Source: G963674685 sp964591275 (GTDB lineage Bacteria; Lernaellota; Lernaellaia; JACKCT01). Taken from it: a stretch of DNA of 37,118 bases. The notes under the pieces were generated by a model, which did no database searches, was not told the origin of the DNA, and saw only the letters and a program-made list of their open reading frames with translations. The DNA is taken from positions 1 through 37,118 of the forward strand of contig CAZQAE010000049.1 of assembly GCA_964591275.1 (NCBI GenBank), read 5' to 3'. The stretch's first letter is position 1. Every line of letters begins with the position of its first letter. Below, one piece after another: positions 25,151-32,349 of the stretch. The translations under genes and the position numbers were made by a program.

Positions 25151-26560
25151 TTAAAATAATCGATTGGTATTTAGAGAAAGGGCTTCCAGCGCCCATTGGC
25201 GAAGCCTGCGGTCCGCCAGTCGACGGGCGATCACGCCGCGCCGCAGGTAGAATTTTCTGTAAGCGCTGCGCAGGACCTTTTGCAAAAAATCCTCGTCATA
25301 GTCCGCATGCTTCGGTCGGGGCGGCGTGTCGGGCACGTTTTTCATCAGCGTATAGTCCCGCCAATAATCGCTGATGTCGCCTTGCGCCAGCGCGTCTTCG
25401 TAATCCGGCGTTGCGGGGTTGAACTGCGTGATGGTGAACGAAGCGTAATCGAGAGGCAGCTCACAGGCGAAAGCGATTGTTTGCTCCATTTCATTGGCCG
25501 TTTCGCCAACGTAACCCAGCATGAAATAACCGCGCGTCGTCAAGCCCGCATCATGGCAAATCTTTACCGTGCGCCTGACATCGGCCAGCGTGATGGACTT
25601 GTTCATTCGTTCTAAGATGCGCTGCGTTCCCGCCTCGATGCCGATGTTCACACTGGTGCATCCGGCGGCGGCCAGAGCGCGCGCCGAAGCGATCGTAATG
25701 CAGTCGGCCCTCGTACGGATGTTGAAACCGGCGCGCACGCCCATTTCCATGATTCCTTCGCACAATTCCATCACACGATTTTCGCCGATGGTGAATGTTT
25801 CGTCGAAAAAAATGAACTCGCGGGTGCGAAATCGGCTGAGGCGCAGTTCGATTTCGTCAAGCACATGAGGAATCGGGCGCGTTCGGTATCGTCCGCCGGC
25901 GTATTGTTGTGAGCAGAAGCGGCAGTGAAAGGGGCAACCCCGGCTTGTGATGAGCGTGGCGAAGGGCGACAATACCGTCAAGGCCCGGTAGCGCTCGAGT
26001 GGCAGAAGGTCCAGTGCGGTCAAGGGCAAAGAGCCAAGGTTCTCGATAGGAGGATCGGGGCGCGTCGTACGGACTACCCCCTTCTTTCGCGACAATACAC
26101 CGGGGATGGCGCTCGGGTCCTTGCCGGTTTCCAAAGCCGCCGCAAGCTTTGGCAAAACGCGCTCGCCTTCGCCGACAATGCCGAAATCGACTTCAGGAAA
26201 ACTCATCACTTCGTTCGGGTACGCGTCGAGCTGCGGTCCGCCAACCACAACGACGGCGTCGGGAGCGATTTTCTTTAAAGCCCGGATGACCGCATAAGTG
26301 TTCCGCCAGTTCAAGGTGCTGGTGGAAAAACCGGCGATGCCGGAAAAATCCGCGCCCACGCGCATCGCATGTTCCGCGGGAGACAGCGCCTCGATCGTGC
26401 CGTCGATAAGGCGCACGTCGCGATCCTCATCACGCAGCGCCGCAGCTAACTGCGCGATGCCAAGAGGCGGATAAGCGCCGATGACGTTGGTTTCGACCGG
26501 ACCGCCGCCTTCTTTGAACGCCTCATTGGCGCGGGACAGGACTGTTGCGATTCTTTTCAT
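25151..26560 (-). CDS. B12-binding-domain radical SAM protein
   Basis: Residues 1-170 form a cobalamin-binding-type Rossmann domain: PPLGIAQLAAAL (31-42), GFSTSTLNW (77-85), VVVVGGPQLDAYP (103-115) and GEGE (130-133); no DxHxxG motif, so cobalamin would bind base-off without a protein His. The radical SAM domain has CPFHCRFC (209-216) and typical later blocks: EFIFFDETFT, NIRTRAD, VNIGIEAGTQRILERMNK and GYFMLGYVGET. This class (BchE/methylase-like) methylates or rearranges carbon centres in pathways of lipids, cofactors or natural products; the substrate is unknown. A C-terminal helical tail (about 420-469) is Arg-rich. It is 49 bases downstream of the SUMF1 lipoprotein gene and 29 bases upstream of the glycosidase lipoprotein gene. 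Confidence 0.88.
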   Translation of the reverse strand: MKRIATVLSRANEAFKEGGGPVETNVIGAYPPLGIAQLAAALRDEDRDVRLIDGTIEALSPAEHAMRVGADFSGIAGFSTSTLNWRNTYAVIRALKKIAPDAVVVVGGPQLDAYPNEVMSFPEVDFGIVGEGERVLPKLAAALETGKDPSAIPGVLSRKKGVVRTTRPDPPIENLGSLPLTALDLLPLERYRALTVLSPFATLITSRGCPFHCRFCSQQYAGGRYRTRPIPHVLDEIELRLSRFRTREFIFFDETFTIGENRVMELCEGIMEMGVRAGFNIRTRADCITIASARALAAAGCTSVNIGIEAGTQRILERMNKSITLADVRRTVKICHDAGLTTRGYFMLGYVGETANEMEQTIAFACELPLDYASFTITQFNPATPDYEDALAQGDISDYWRDYTLMKNVPDTPPRPKHADYDEDFLQKVLRSAYRKFYLRRGVIARRLADRRLRQWALEALSLNTNRLF

Positions 26561-26609
26561 CCAGCGCAGTTTAACAGATTTTGCTTTGCTTGGAATAGGG
26601 CGCTAAAGT

Positions 26610-27542
26610 TTAATCTTCCCTGGCGCAACGGAAGCCAAGGCCAGGGCCTCTGCCGCCTGTAGCACCGTAAGTTCGTTGCGATACGCGCAGGTTATATTCT
26701 CCAGCCAGCCAACTGCTGCCACGCATGATGCGGCCCGTACCGGATGCGGGTCCTTGCGGATCGTCCAGAGGACTAAGGGAATAGTAGTCTGCGCCGTACC
26801 AGTCGTTTAGCCATTCAATAACATTTCCCAGCATGTCGTAGAGACCGTAGTCATTGGGATTTTTCTGTTTGACCGCCTGGGTCTGAGCGCCGGAGTTGTC
26901 CGTATACCAGGCGATGTCTCCCAGGCACGAAGGATCGTCGCCGCAGATAAATCGGGCGGTGGTTCCGGCCCGCGCCGCGTACTCCCACTGCGCTTCGGTG
27001 GGCAGTGCTCCACCGACCGCCGCGCAGAACGCGAGCGCCTCATCCCAATTCACCATTTCCACCGGGCAGTTGGCGCATCCTGCAAATTCGCTCGGGTTCG
27101 CGCCGATTACGGCTTGGTATTGGGCCTGCGTGATTTCGGTTTCGGTCATCTTGAAACTGGAGATGTTGACCGCGTGGCTCGGTTTTTCTTCCAGATCACA
27201 GTTGGCGTCCCCATCGGAGCAACCCATGTAATAGCATCCGGCGGGAATCGAATTCCAAGCGATTCCCCACGCCTCGGTCTCCTGATCGCCGGAATAGATT
27301 CCGGGGTCGCATTGGTCATCATCCACGTCGTCATCAATATCATCGTCCGCATCGTCATCAATATCGTCATCGTCCTCGTCGTCCGCATCGTCGTTCGCAT
27401 CGTCATCCGCGTCATCGTCCTCGTCATCGTCTCGCCCATCGTCGTCGTCGTCATCATCGTCATCGCAGCCGCAGGAAATGACGAAGGACATGGTTATCAA
27501 AGAAAAGAAGCTCAGAATTGCAATTATTTTCAACTGGTTCAT
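26610..27542 (-). CDS. Lipoprotein with formylglycine-generating-enzyme (SUMF1)-type domain
   Basis: From the ATG at 27542 (GAGGTG four bases upstream), the signal ends in lipobox SFVISC, followed by one of the longest Asp tracts of the window, and then a SUMF1-like domain: AGCYYMGCSDGDANCDLEEKP, FKMTETEITQAQYQAVIG, LPTEAQWEYAARAG and GLYDMLGNVIEWLNDWY, ending in RGSSWLAGE and GLGFRCARED. These are the standard motifs of FGE-sulfatase/C-type-lectin-fold proteins. As a surface lipoprotein it is more likely a binding or sensor-type SUMF1 domain than a true formylglycine-generating enzyme; no sulfatase gene is near. An ATG four codons earlier overlaps the ribosome site and is less likely. It begins the minus-strand block of 27.5-16.8 kb. 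Confidence 0.88.
   Translation of the reverse strand: MNQLKIIAILSFFSLITMSFVISCGCDDDDDDDDDGRDDDEDDDADDDANDDADDEDDDDIDDDADDDIDDDVDDDQCDPGIYSGDQETEAWGIAWNSIPAGCYYMGCSDGDANCDLEEKPSHAVNISSFKMTETEITQAQYQAVIGANPSEFAGCANCPVEMVNWDEALAFCAAVGGALPTEAQWEYAARAGTTARFICGDDPSCLGDIAWYTDNSGAQTQAVKQKNPNDYGLYDMLGNVIEWLNDWYGADYYSLSPLDDPQGPASGTGRIMRGSSWLAGEYNLRVSQRTYGATGGRGPGLGFRCARED
27315..27464 (-). repeat. Asp-rich linker of the SUMF1 lipoprotein
   Basis: Directly after the lipobox Cys come fifty codons, nearly all GAC/GAT with Arg, Glu, Asn, Ala, Ile or Val at spaced positions (DDDx period), ending at QCDPG. It is the longest of the three lipoprotein spacers. Confidence 0.85.
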
Positions 27543-27706
27543 CGTGCACCTCATAAAGTCAATGGAGTTGCATCCTAAGATGGTTCAATGAGTCAAACAA
27601 GGGAAAAAATGACGAGCAAAATGGCTTGCGGCCTTGCGTCCAAAGCTGATGCACGGCATTATTTTCATGGAACACTTAGAGCCGAACGATTAGGCGCCAT
27701 CACGAA

Positions 27707-28657
27707 ATGACTGAAATCGACCAACTGATTCTCGATCTTCTCGGAAAACAGCGCGGTCCCTTTTTCTTCGTGGGAACGGGGAAAAATTCCGGGAAAACCA
27801 CACTGCTCAACGAAGTCAACCGCGTTCTGTCCGGTGCCGGGAGGGTCGTGGGAGTGACAACCATCGGGCACGACGGCGAAGCCTTCGACTCGGTTCTCGG
27901 GCATCCCAAACCGCCGGTGATGCTGTATCCCGGCAATCTGGCGAGCATGACCGAACAAATGGCCGCCGACGCCGGCTCATCTCTTGCGGTCGTCGAGACA
28001 ACGGATCATGAAACCGTTGTCGGGACGCTTGCGCTAACGAAGGCTCTTCGTGAAACCCGCGCCGAAATTCTTGGTCCTGAGACGAACGCGCAAAGTATGG
28101 CCCTGTGCAGCAAAATGGAGTCGCTGGGCGCCGGCATCATCCTGGTTGACGGAGCGTTTTCACGTCGCACGCAGATCGCCGGGCGATTGGGCGGTGTCCT
28201 GGCGCTGGTCGTTTCGGGAGATATCGGAGAAAGCTTGCGCGACATTGAAATGCAAACCAGGTATTGGGTCGAGACGCTGACTCTTCCGGGATTTGCCCAG
28301 CCGCTTTCGAGTCTGCCGGACGCATTGGGGATTCACGAGATCGCAGGCGACCTTGTTGCGTTGCGCGGCCCGCTCACTGACGACATCGCACGCAGTCTGG
28401 TCGATTCTATCGGTGGGCGTCGCCTCGTTATCGAAGACGGTACAAAAGTATTTTGTTCAAAATTGATCTGGACGCGATTGAAAAAATCATCGGGCGGCAT
28501 TTTCGCGTTGCACGCCTTCAACCTCATGCTCATCGCCGCCAATCCCACAGCGCGCTGCCGGAAGGGCTTTTTGCCTCGACCCTTCGCCGAAGCTATCAAA
28601 CGAAGCGCGGGTAAAATTCCCGTTGTCGATGTGATTGAGCGAATACTTATGTTTTAG
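27707..28657 (+). CDS. P-loop protein, KamB-like
   Basis: P-loop NTPase with Walker A GTGKNSGKTT (23-32). Residues 48-90 read GVTTIGHDGEAFDSVLGHPKPPVML, and later ESLGAGIILVDGAFSRRTQ (about 135-153) matches the family pattern in which a nucleotide-dependent G3E/MobB-type domain carries a LVDGAxxR motif. From memory this resembles KamB, a protein found beside lysine/ornithine aminomutases and thought to help reactivate that B12 enzyme. No aminomutase gene is in the window, so the assignment rests on the motif alone. The last about 110 residues contain a short C-terminal domain not seen in my memory of KamB. The ATG at 27707 has a weak ribosome site. Its 3' end overlaps motB2 by 11 bases, tail to tail. 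Confidence 0.7.
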   Translation: MTEIDQLILDLLGKQRGPFFFVGTGKNSGKTTLLNEVNRVLSGAGRVVGVTTIGHDGEAFDSVLGHPKPPVMLYPGNLASMTEQMAADAGSSLAVVETTDHETVVGTLALTKALRETRAEILGPETNAQSMALCSKMESLGAGIILVDGAFSRRTQIAGRLGGVLALVVSGDIGESLRDIEMQTRYWVETLTLPGFAQPLSSLPDALGIHEIAGDLVALRGPLTDDIARSLVDSIGGRRLVIEDGTKVFCSKLIWTRLKKSSGGIFALHAFNLMLIAANPTARCRKGFLPRPFAEAIKRSAGKIPVVDVIERILMF

Positions 28658-29546
28658 ATCCGGTGAAGATAAGGTCCTCGGGATCGGCCGGACAAAAAGG
28701 GCATTTCGGGATGTGCAGCGGGCTGATTTTTTCCCTGTGTGTTCGCGGCGATGGCGTGAGGAGAATTTCGATGCGGCGGTTTCGTTCCCTACCCTCGGGC
28801 GTGGCGTTGTCGGCGACCGGACGTGTGTCGCCATAACCCGCAGCGATGAGATTCGCCGCCGGCACCTTGCTCAAGTCTATGATTTTCTGCGCGACAGCGG
28901 CGCTTCTCGCGCACGACAGTTCCCAGTTCGAGGGATATTGGCTCGAATAGATCGGCTTTTCGTCGGTATGGCCCTGAATGATCGCCATGAGATCATAACG
29001 CTTCATGACCATTCCCAGCGTTTTGAGAATTTTTTGCGATTCTTCAGTGATTTCGGCATTGCCCTTGGAAAAAGTGATCGACTCCGGGAGCATGATTCCG
29101 ATTCCTCCGGGAATAGCGGCGAGAACGATCTGGCTGTCTCCCAGTCCCATGCCAATCTTTCCCGGTTCATCTCCGCCCAGAGAGGTCGGGGGCAAATCAT
29201 CCCCGGAAACCTCCTGGACCCATTTCCACATGTATTTCTGGTATTCATCCCGACTGATGAGTTCCCGGTCGGCGCTATAGAGCTTGCGGGACAACTTGTC
29301 GAGTTGAGCCATGAGGCTGACTGAAGGTATGACTTTCATTTGCATACTGCTGAAATCTTCGGAATCGATCACGGTCATCACGGTTCCGGTGGCTGCGTTG
29401 GCGATATCGTCCGCTTTTTGATCGTCCATGGAGGACATGGATAAAAGCAGCACAAAAAAAGTCAGCATTAAGGTGACAAGGTCGCTGAAAGTCACCATCC
29501 ATGCGTTGGGGTCGATGGAACTGCCGGCTTTTTTCTTTTTCGCCAT
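28647..29546 (-). CDS. motB: MotB-type stator protein with proton-path Asp
   Basis: Peptidoglycan-binding stator subunit, working with MotA to let ions drive rotation or another motor. From the ATG at 29546 (GAAGG eight bases upstream), the membrane helix reads WMVTFSDLVTLMLTFFVLLLS with Asp22 in the place of the MotB proton/ion-carrying aspartate. The C-terminal OmpA-like domain has GHTDEKPIY, NWELSCARSAAVA and GYGDTRPVADN, with the arginine block RERNRRIEI. The extra tail (KCPFCPADPEDL) is Cys-rich and unusual. A longer frame back to 29693 overlaps the upstream gene and has no signal-like leader. It sits 25 bases after the second MotB-like gene and 11 bases into the KamB-like gene on the other strand. 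Confidence 0.88.
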   Translation of the reverse strand: MAKKKKAGSSIDPNAWMVTFSDLVTLMLTFFVLLLSMSSMDDQKADDIANAATGTVMTVIDSEDFSSMQMKVIPSVSLMAQLDKLSRKLYSADRELISRDEYQKYMWKWVQEVSGDDLPPTSLGGDEPGKIGMGLGDSQIVLAAIPGGIGIMLPESITFSKGNAEITEESQKILKTLGMVMKRYDLMAIIQGHTDEKPIYSSQYPSNWELSCARSAAVAQKIIDLSKVPAANLIAAGYGDTRPVADNATPEGRERNRRIEILLTPSPRTHREKISPLHIPKCPFCPADPEDLIFTGSKT

Positions 29547-29571
29547 TACAATAGCCTTCTCTATGAAGCGC

Positions 29572-30393
29572 TTAAAAATCCACGTCTTCGTCCGGCGGCT
29601 TGGATTGCGCGAAAGGATCGCGTAAGCCGTAGCGTTTCCAGAATCCGCCCTTCCTTCTGGACAACTCATCCACTTTTTGCATGACAACCACAACGCGCCG
29701 ATTCCTTTTCCTGAGAATCGGAGTATCGCCGCCGGGCAAAGGCTTGGTGCCGGCCCGGCCTTTCAGAGTCAAGTTCACGGGCTTCAATTGTTTTGTTGAA
29801 AGCAGATACCTTCCCACCGCGGCCGCACGATAGGCCGAGAGCTCCCATGGATTGATTCCGTCGACTGTGTTCTCGGAAAAAGGGTCGGTGTGGCCCTCGA
29901 CGGAAACTTGTGTTTTCAATTCCGCCGTCTTTTCTGCCACGAGGTCCAGAACTTTTTTCGCCTCTTTGGAAATCTTTGTGCTTCCTTCTTCAAACAGGAT
30001 TTCGCTCGGAAAGGTAATGGACAAATCCTGACCATCCCGGCGGGTCAGCGGAGACTGAGGATCATCCTCATTGGTTAGCTCCTTCATGAGCTCTTCAAGC
30101 TGGATATGAAGTTGACTTTTGGAGAGCTTGTCCCATTTTTTCATCCATTTATCAATGACTTCCTGTGTTTCTTCTTCACTGAGCCGCGTGATGCCGAACT
30201 TAAAAAGCTGCCCGCCTCCACTGACGCCGAAGGTGCCGATCAACGAAGCCAGCGCTTTGCGACTCTGAGACGAATCGATCACCGCAATACTATTGAGGAG
30301 AATGAAAAAGGCGAGAAGAATAATGGAGAGGGACAGGAACATTACGGTGAATAAATCACCCTTTTTCTCTTCGACCTTCTTCTTGCGAGCCAT
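29572..30393 (-). CDS. MotB-like protein lacking the membrane Asp
   Basis: A 273-residue paralogue in the motA-motB cluster. The N-terminal membrane helix FTVMFLSLSIILLAFFILLNS (about residues 15-35) aligns to the partner's WMVTFSDLV with Ser21 where the ion-carrying Asp should be. The OmpA-like C-terminal domain is intact: VEGHTDPFSENT, WELSAYRAAAVGRYLL, LKGRAGTKPLPGGDT and RKRNRRVVVVM. The charged C-terminal tail ends in PPDEDVDF. Its ATG is 16 bases after the stop of motA. It may pair with the other MotB in a mixed stator or anchor the complex without carrying ions. An alternative role as a TolR/OmpA-like partner cannot be excluded. Confidence 0.8.
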   Translation of the reverse strand: MARKKKVEEKKGDLFTVMFLSLSIILLAFFILLNSIAVIDSSQSRKALASLIGTFGVSGGGQLFKFGITRLSEEETQEVIDKWMKKWDKLSKSQLHIQLEELMKELTNEDDPQSPLTRRDGQDLSITFPSEILFEEGSTKISKEAKKVLDLVAEKTAELKTQVSVEGHTDPFSENTVDGINPWELSAYRAAAVGRYLLSTKQLKPVNLTLKGRAGTKPLPGGDTPILRKRNRRVVVVMQKVDELSRRKGGFWKRYGLRDPFAQSKPPDEDVDF

Positions 30394-30409
30394 GTCCGGC
30401 CTCTTTGGA

Positions 30410-31174
30410 TCAGTCGAAAACCTGTATTCTCTTCGTTGGAGCCAGTAGTGAGTTCAAACGGGATTCGATGACGCGGGGATTGTCGCCCTTGGAGATGGAC
30501 TCGATGCCCACCAAAATCAGCGTATTATAAAGAACCTCCTCTTTGCTTCGGATGCGAAGCTTGCCAGCCAGAGGATTGAAGATGATGTTGGCCAGCAGGG
30601 CGCCATAAAATGTTGTGAGAAGGGCAACGGCCATCGCGGGACCGATGGCGCTGGGATCGGCCATATTTTGAAGCATCTGAACAAGGCCGATGAGGGTTCC
30701 CACAAGGCCCATCGCCGGCGCCGTCGTCCCACCTGCAGTCAGTATTTCCACACCCTTTGCGTGCCTGTCCTCCAGAGAGTCAAGCTCACTTTCGAGTTGC
30801 GCGACGATCTGCTCGGTTTCGGTTCCGTCAATGGCCAGCATGAGGCCCTTTTTGAAAAACTCGTCATCGACCCCTTTACTGGCTTCCTCAAGGGCCAGGA
30901 TTCCCTCCGTCCTGACCAGTTGTCCAAACTTGACCAGACGGTCCACGTGCTCGCTCGCGTTCAAATCCTTGGCGAAGATGGTCTTCATCACGATTTTTCC
31001 AAGTTGGGTGATGTCTTTTATTGGAAAATTGACAAAAAGGACCGCGACCGTGCCGAGCACAACAATGAGAACGGACGGCAGGTTGACAAACATCCCGACG
31101 CCTCCGCCCACTAGCATGGCGCCGACGACGAGGCCGAAGGCGGCAACAAGTCCGAAGATGGTCCCTACATCCAT
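30410..31174 (-). CDS. motA: MotA/PomA-type stator protein
   Basis: Membrane stator subunit that forms the ion channel with MotB. At 254 residues it has the PomA-like length rather than the longer E. coli MotA. Four membrane helices are visible: residues about 1-24, 30-50, and a C-terminal pair. Family blocks are present: PSVLIVVLGTVAVLFVNFP, LVRTEGILALEEASKG (the cytoplasmic loop), and the pair of helices TAPAMGLVGTLIGLVQMLQNM and AVALLTTFYGALLANIIFNP with the conserved Pro. It leads a three-gene cluster with two MotB-type genes. No flagellar gene lies nearby, so it may serve flagella encoded elsewhere, gliding or another envelope motor. The region 31175-31380 between it and the divergent hlyIII gene holds the promoters of both. 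Confidence 0.9.
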   Translation of the reverse strand: MDVGTIFGLVAAFGLVVGAMLVGGGVGMFVNLPSVLIVVLGTVAVLFVNFPIKDITQLGKIVMKTIFAKDLNASEHVDRLVKFGQLVRTEGILALEEASKGVDDEFFKKGLMLAIDGTETEQIVAQLESELDSLEDRHAKGVEILTAGGTTAPAMGLVGTLIGLVQMLQNMADPSAIGPAMAVALLTTFYGALLANIIFNPLAGKLRIRSKEEVLYNTLILVGIESISKGDNPRVIESRLNSLLAPTKRIQVFD

Positions 31175-31380
31175 CGATCAAACCCCTCTTGAAAAAGTGT
31201 CACGAGCCAAGAATGTCCGATAATCATTTCTACTGAACCATTTTCTTAGCATATTCCCCGGACAAATTGAAGCGAAAGATGAGACGGGAGGCATCTTGAT
31301 AGCAATGTTGACGAAAAGTCATCAATTACTCACAATTGCAGCGCTCCCGTATTTTGGAGACTTTTCCGGGAAGGGAAATC

Positions 31381-32046
31381 ATGAGCGATGGGCAAGCGAA
31401 AAAGCAGACTCCGGGCGAGGAAATCGCCAACAGCGTTACGCATGGAGTCGGCGCCGCGCTGGCCGTAGCCGCGTTGACGGTTCTGGTCACCTTTGCCGGA
31501 ATCTTCGGCGACGTCTGGCGCGTGGTCAGTTTCAGCATTTACGGCGCCACACTCGTTTTGCTCTATCTGTCCTCGACGCTTTATCATGGCTTGCAGGCTC
31601 CGAAGGCAAAAAAAGTTTTCCATATCTTTGATCGAACAGCCATCTACCTGCTGATCGCCGGATCCTACACGCCTTTCTTTCTCGTCTCATTGCGTGGTTC
31701 GTGGGGCTGGACATTTTTCGGCATCATCTGGGGCCTGGCTGTCATTGGCATTGTTCTGACAGTCTTTTTCGTTGATCGATATAATTTCTTGTCCGTCGCA
31801 ACTTACATCGGAATGGGCTGGCTAGCCGTGCTGGCCATCAAGCCCCTGATGGCGGCCATTTCGATCAATGGACTCGCATGGCTTGTGATCGGGGGTCTTT
31901 TTTATACCAGCGGCGTCATTTTTTACGCATGGAAACGCCTGCCTTTTAACCATATGGTGTGGCATTTATTTGTCCTGGGAGGCAGCATCTCCCATTTTTT
32001 CTGCATTCTTTTCTATGTCCTCCCGATGAATCCGCCGCAGGGGTAA
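31381..32046 (+). CDS. Hemolysin III (PAQR/YqfA) family membrane protein
   Basis: A seven-helix inner-membrane protein of the hemolysin III branch of the PAQR family, 221 residues. The N-terminal segment EEIANSVTHGVGAALAVAAL and the motifs YLSSTLYHGL, FHIFDRTAIYLLIAGSYTPF and, at the C-terminus, FNHMVWHLFVLGGSISHFF are diagnostic, with the Ser, His and Asp positions that bind a metal in this superfamily. The activity in bacteria is not settled (a ceramidase-like hydrolase has been proposed for the family). The ATG at 31381 has AAGGG seven bases upstream; an in-frame start at 31336 is less likely. It diverges from motA and is followed by a 300-base intergenic region holding inverted repeats. 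Confidence 0.9.
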   Translation: MSDGQAKKQTPGEEIANSVTHGVGAALAVAALTVLVTFAGIFGDVWRVVSFSIYGATLVLLYLSSTLYHGLQAPKAKKVFHIFDRTAIYLLIAGSYTPFFLVSLRGSWGWTFFGIIWGLAVIGIVLTVFFVDRYNFLSVATYIGMGWLAVLAIKPLMAAISINGLAWLVIGGLFYTSGVIFYAWKRLPFNHMVWHLFVLGGSISHFFCILFYVLPMNPPQG

Positions 32047-32107
32047 TTGGCGAAATGGGCGCGCCTTCCGCTGACCGTATGGGAAACTCAACACAAAGCG
32101 CGGGTGG

Positions 32108-32244
32108 CATGGACAAGTCGCTGGTGAGCGCCGGCGGCCCAGCGCTTGTCCGTGTCATGGTTTTTCTTTGTAGCGCATCGGATTATTTTTCAATCAACAC
32201 GGACAAGCGCCCTGAAGCTAAAGCTTCGGGCCGAGAAGCTTGTC
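32108..32244. repeat. Cluster of alternately pairing inverted repeats (GGACAAGCGC type)
   Basis: Four arms share the core GACAAGC/GCTTGTC. Arm 1 (32108-32124) pairs with arm 2 (32139-32154): CATGGACAAG with CTTGTCCGTG, then after one bulged T, CGCTGG with CCAGCG. Arm 2 (32142-32155) also pairs perfectly over 14 bases with arm 3 (32197-32210). Arm 3 (32202-32208) pairs with arm 4 (32238-32244), and inside that a second hairpin, CCTGAAGC with GCTTCGGG (32211-32218 and 32223-32230), can form. So 1:2 plus 3:4, or 2:3, are mutually exclusive folds. It may be a BIME/REP-like element or a leader regulating the downstream glycosyltransferase gene. Read by eye. Confidence 0.7.
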
Positions 32245-32349
32245 TATGTCACCCGCGCTGCAAGACTCAGGCTTCCCCCGAAAAAAATGAGGGAATTCCT
32301 AAAGGCCGGTCAGTTGCCAAAACGCCCGACGGTGTAATATGACATTATT

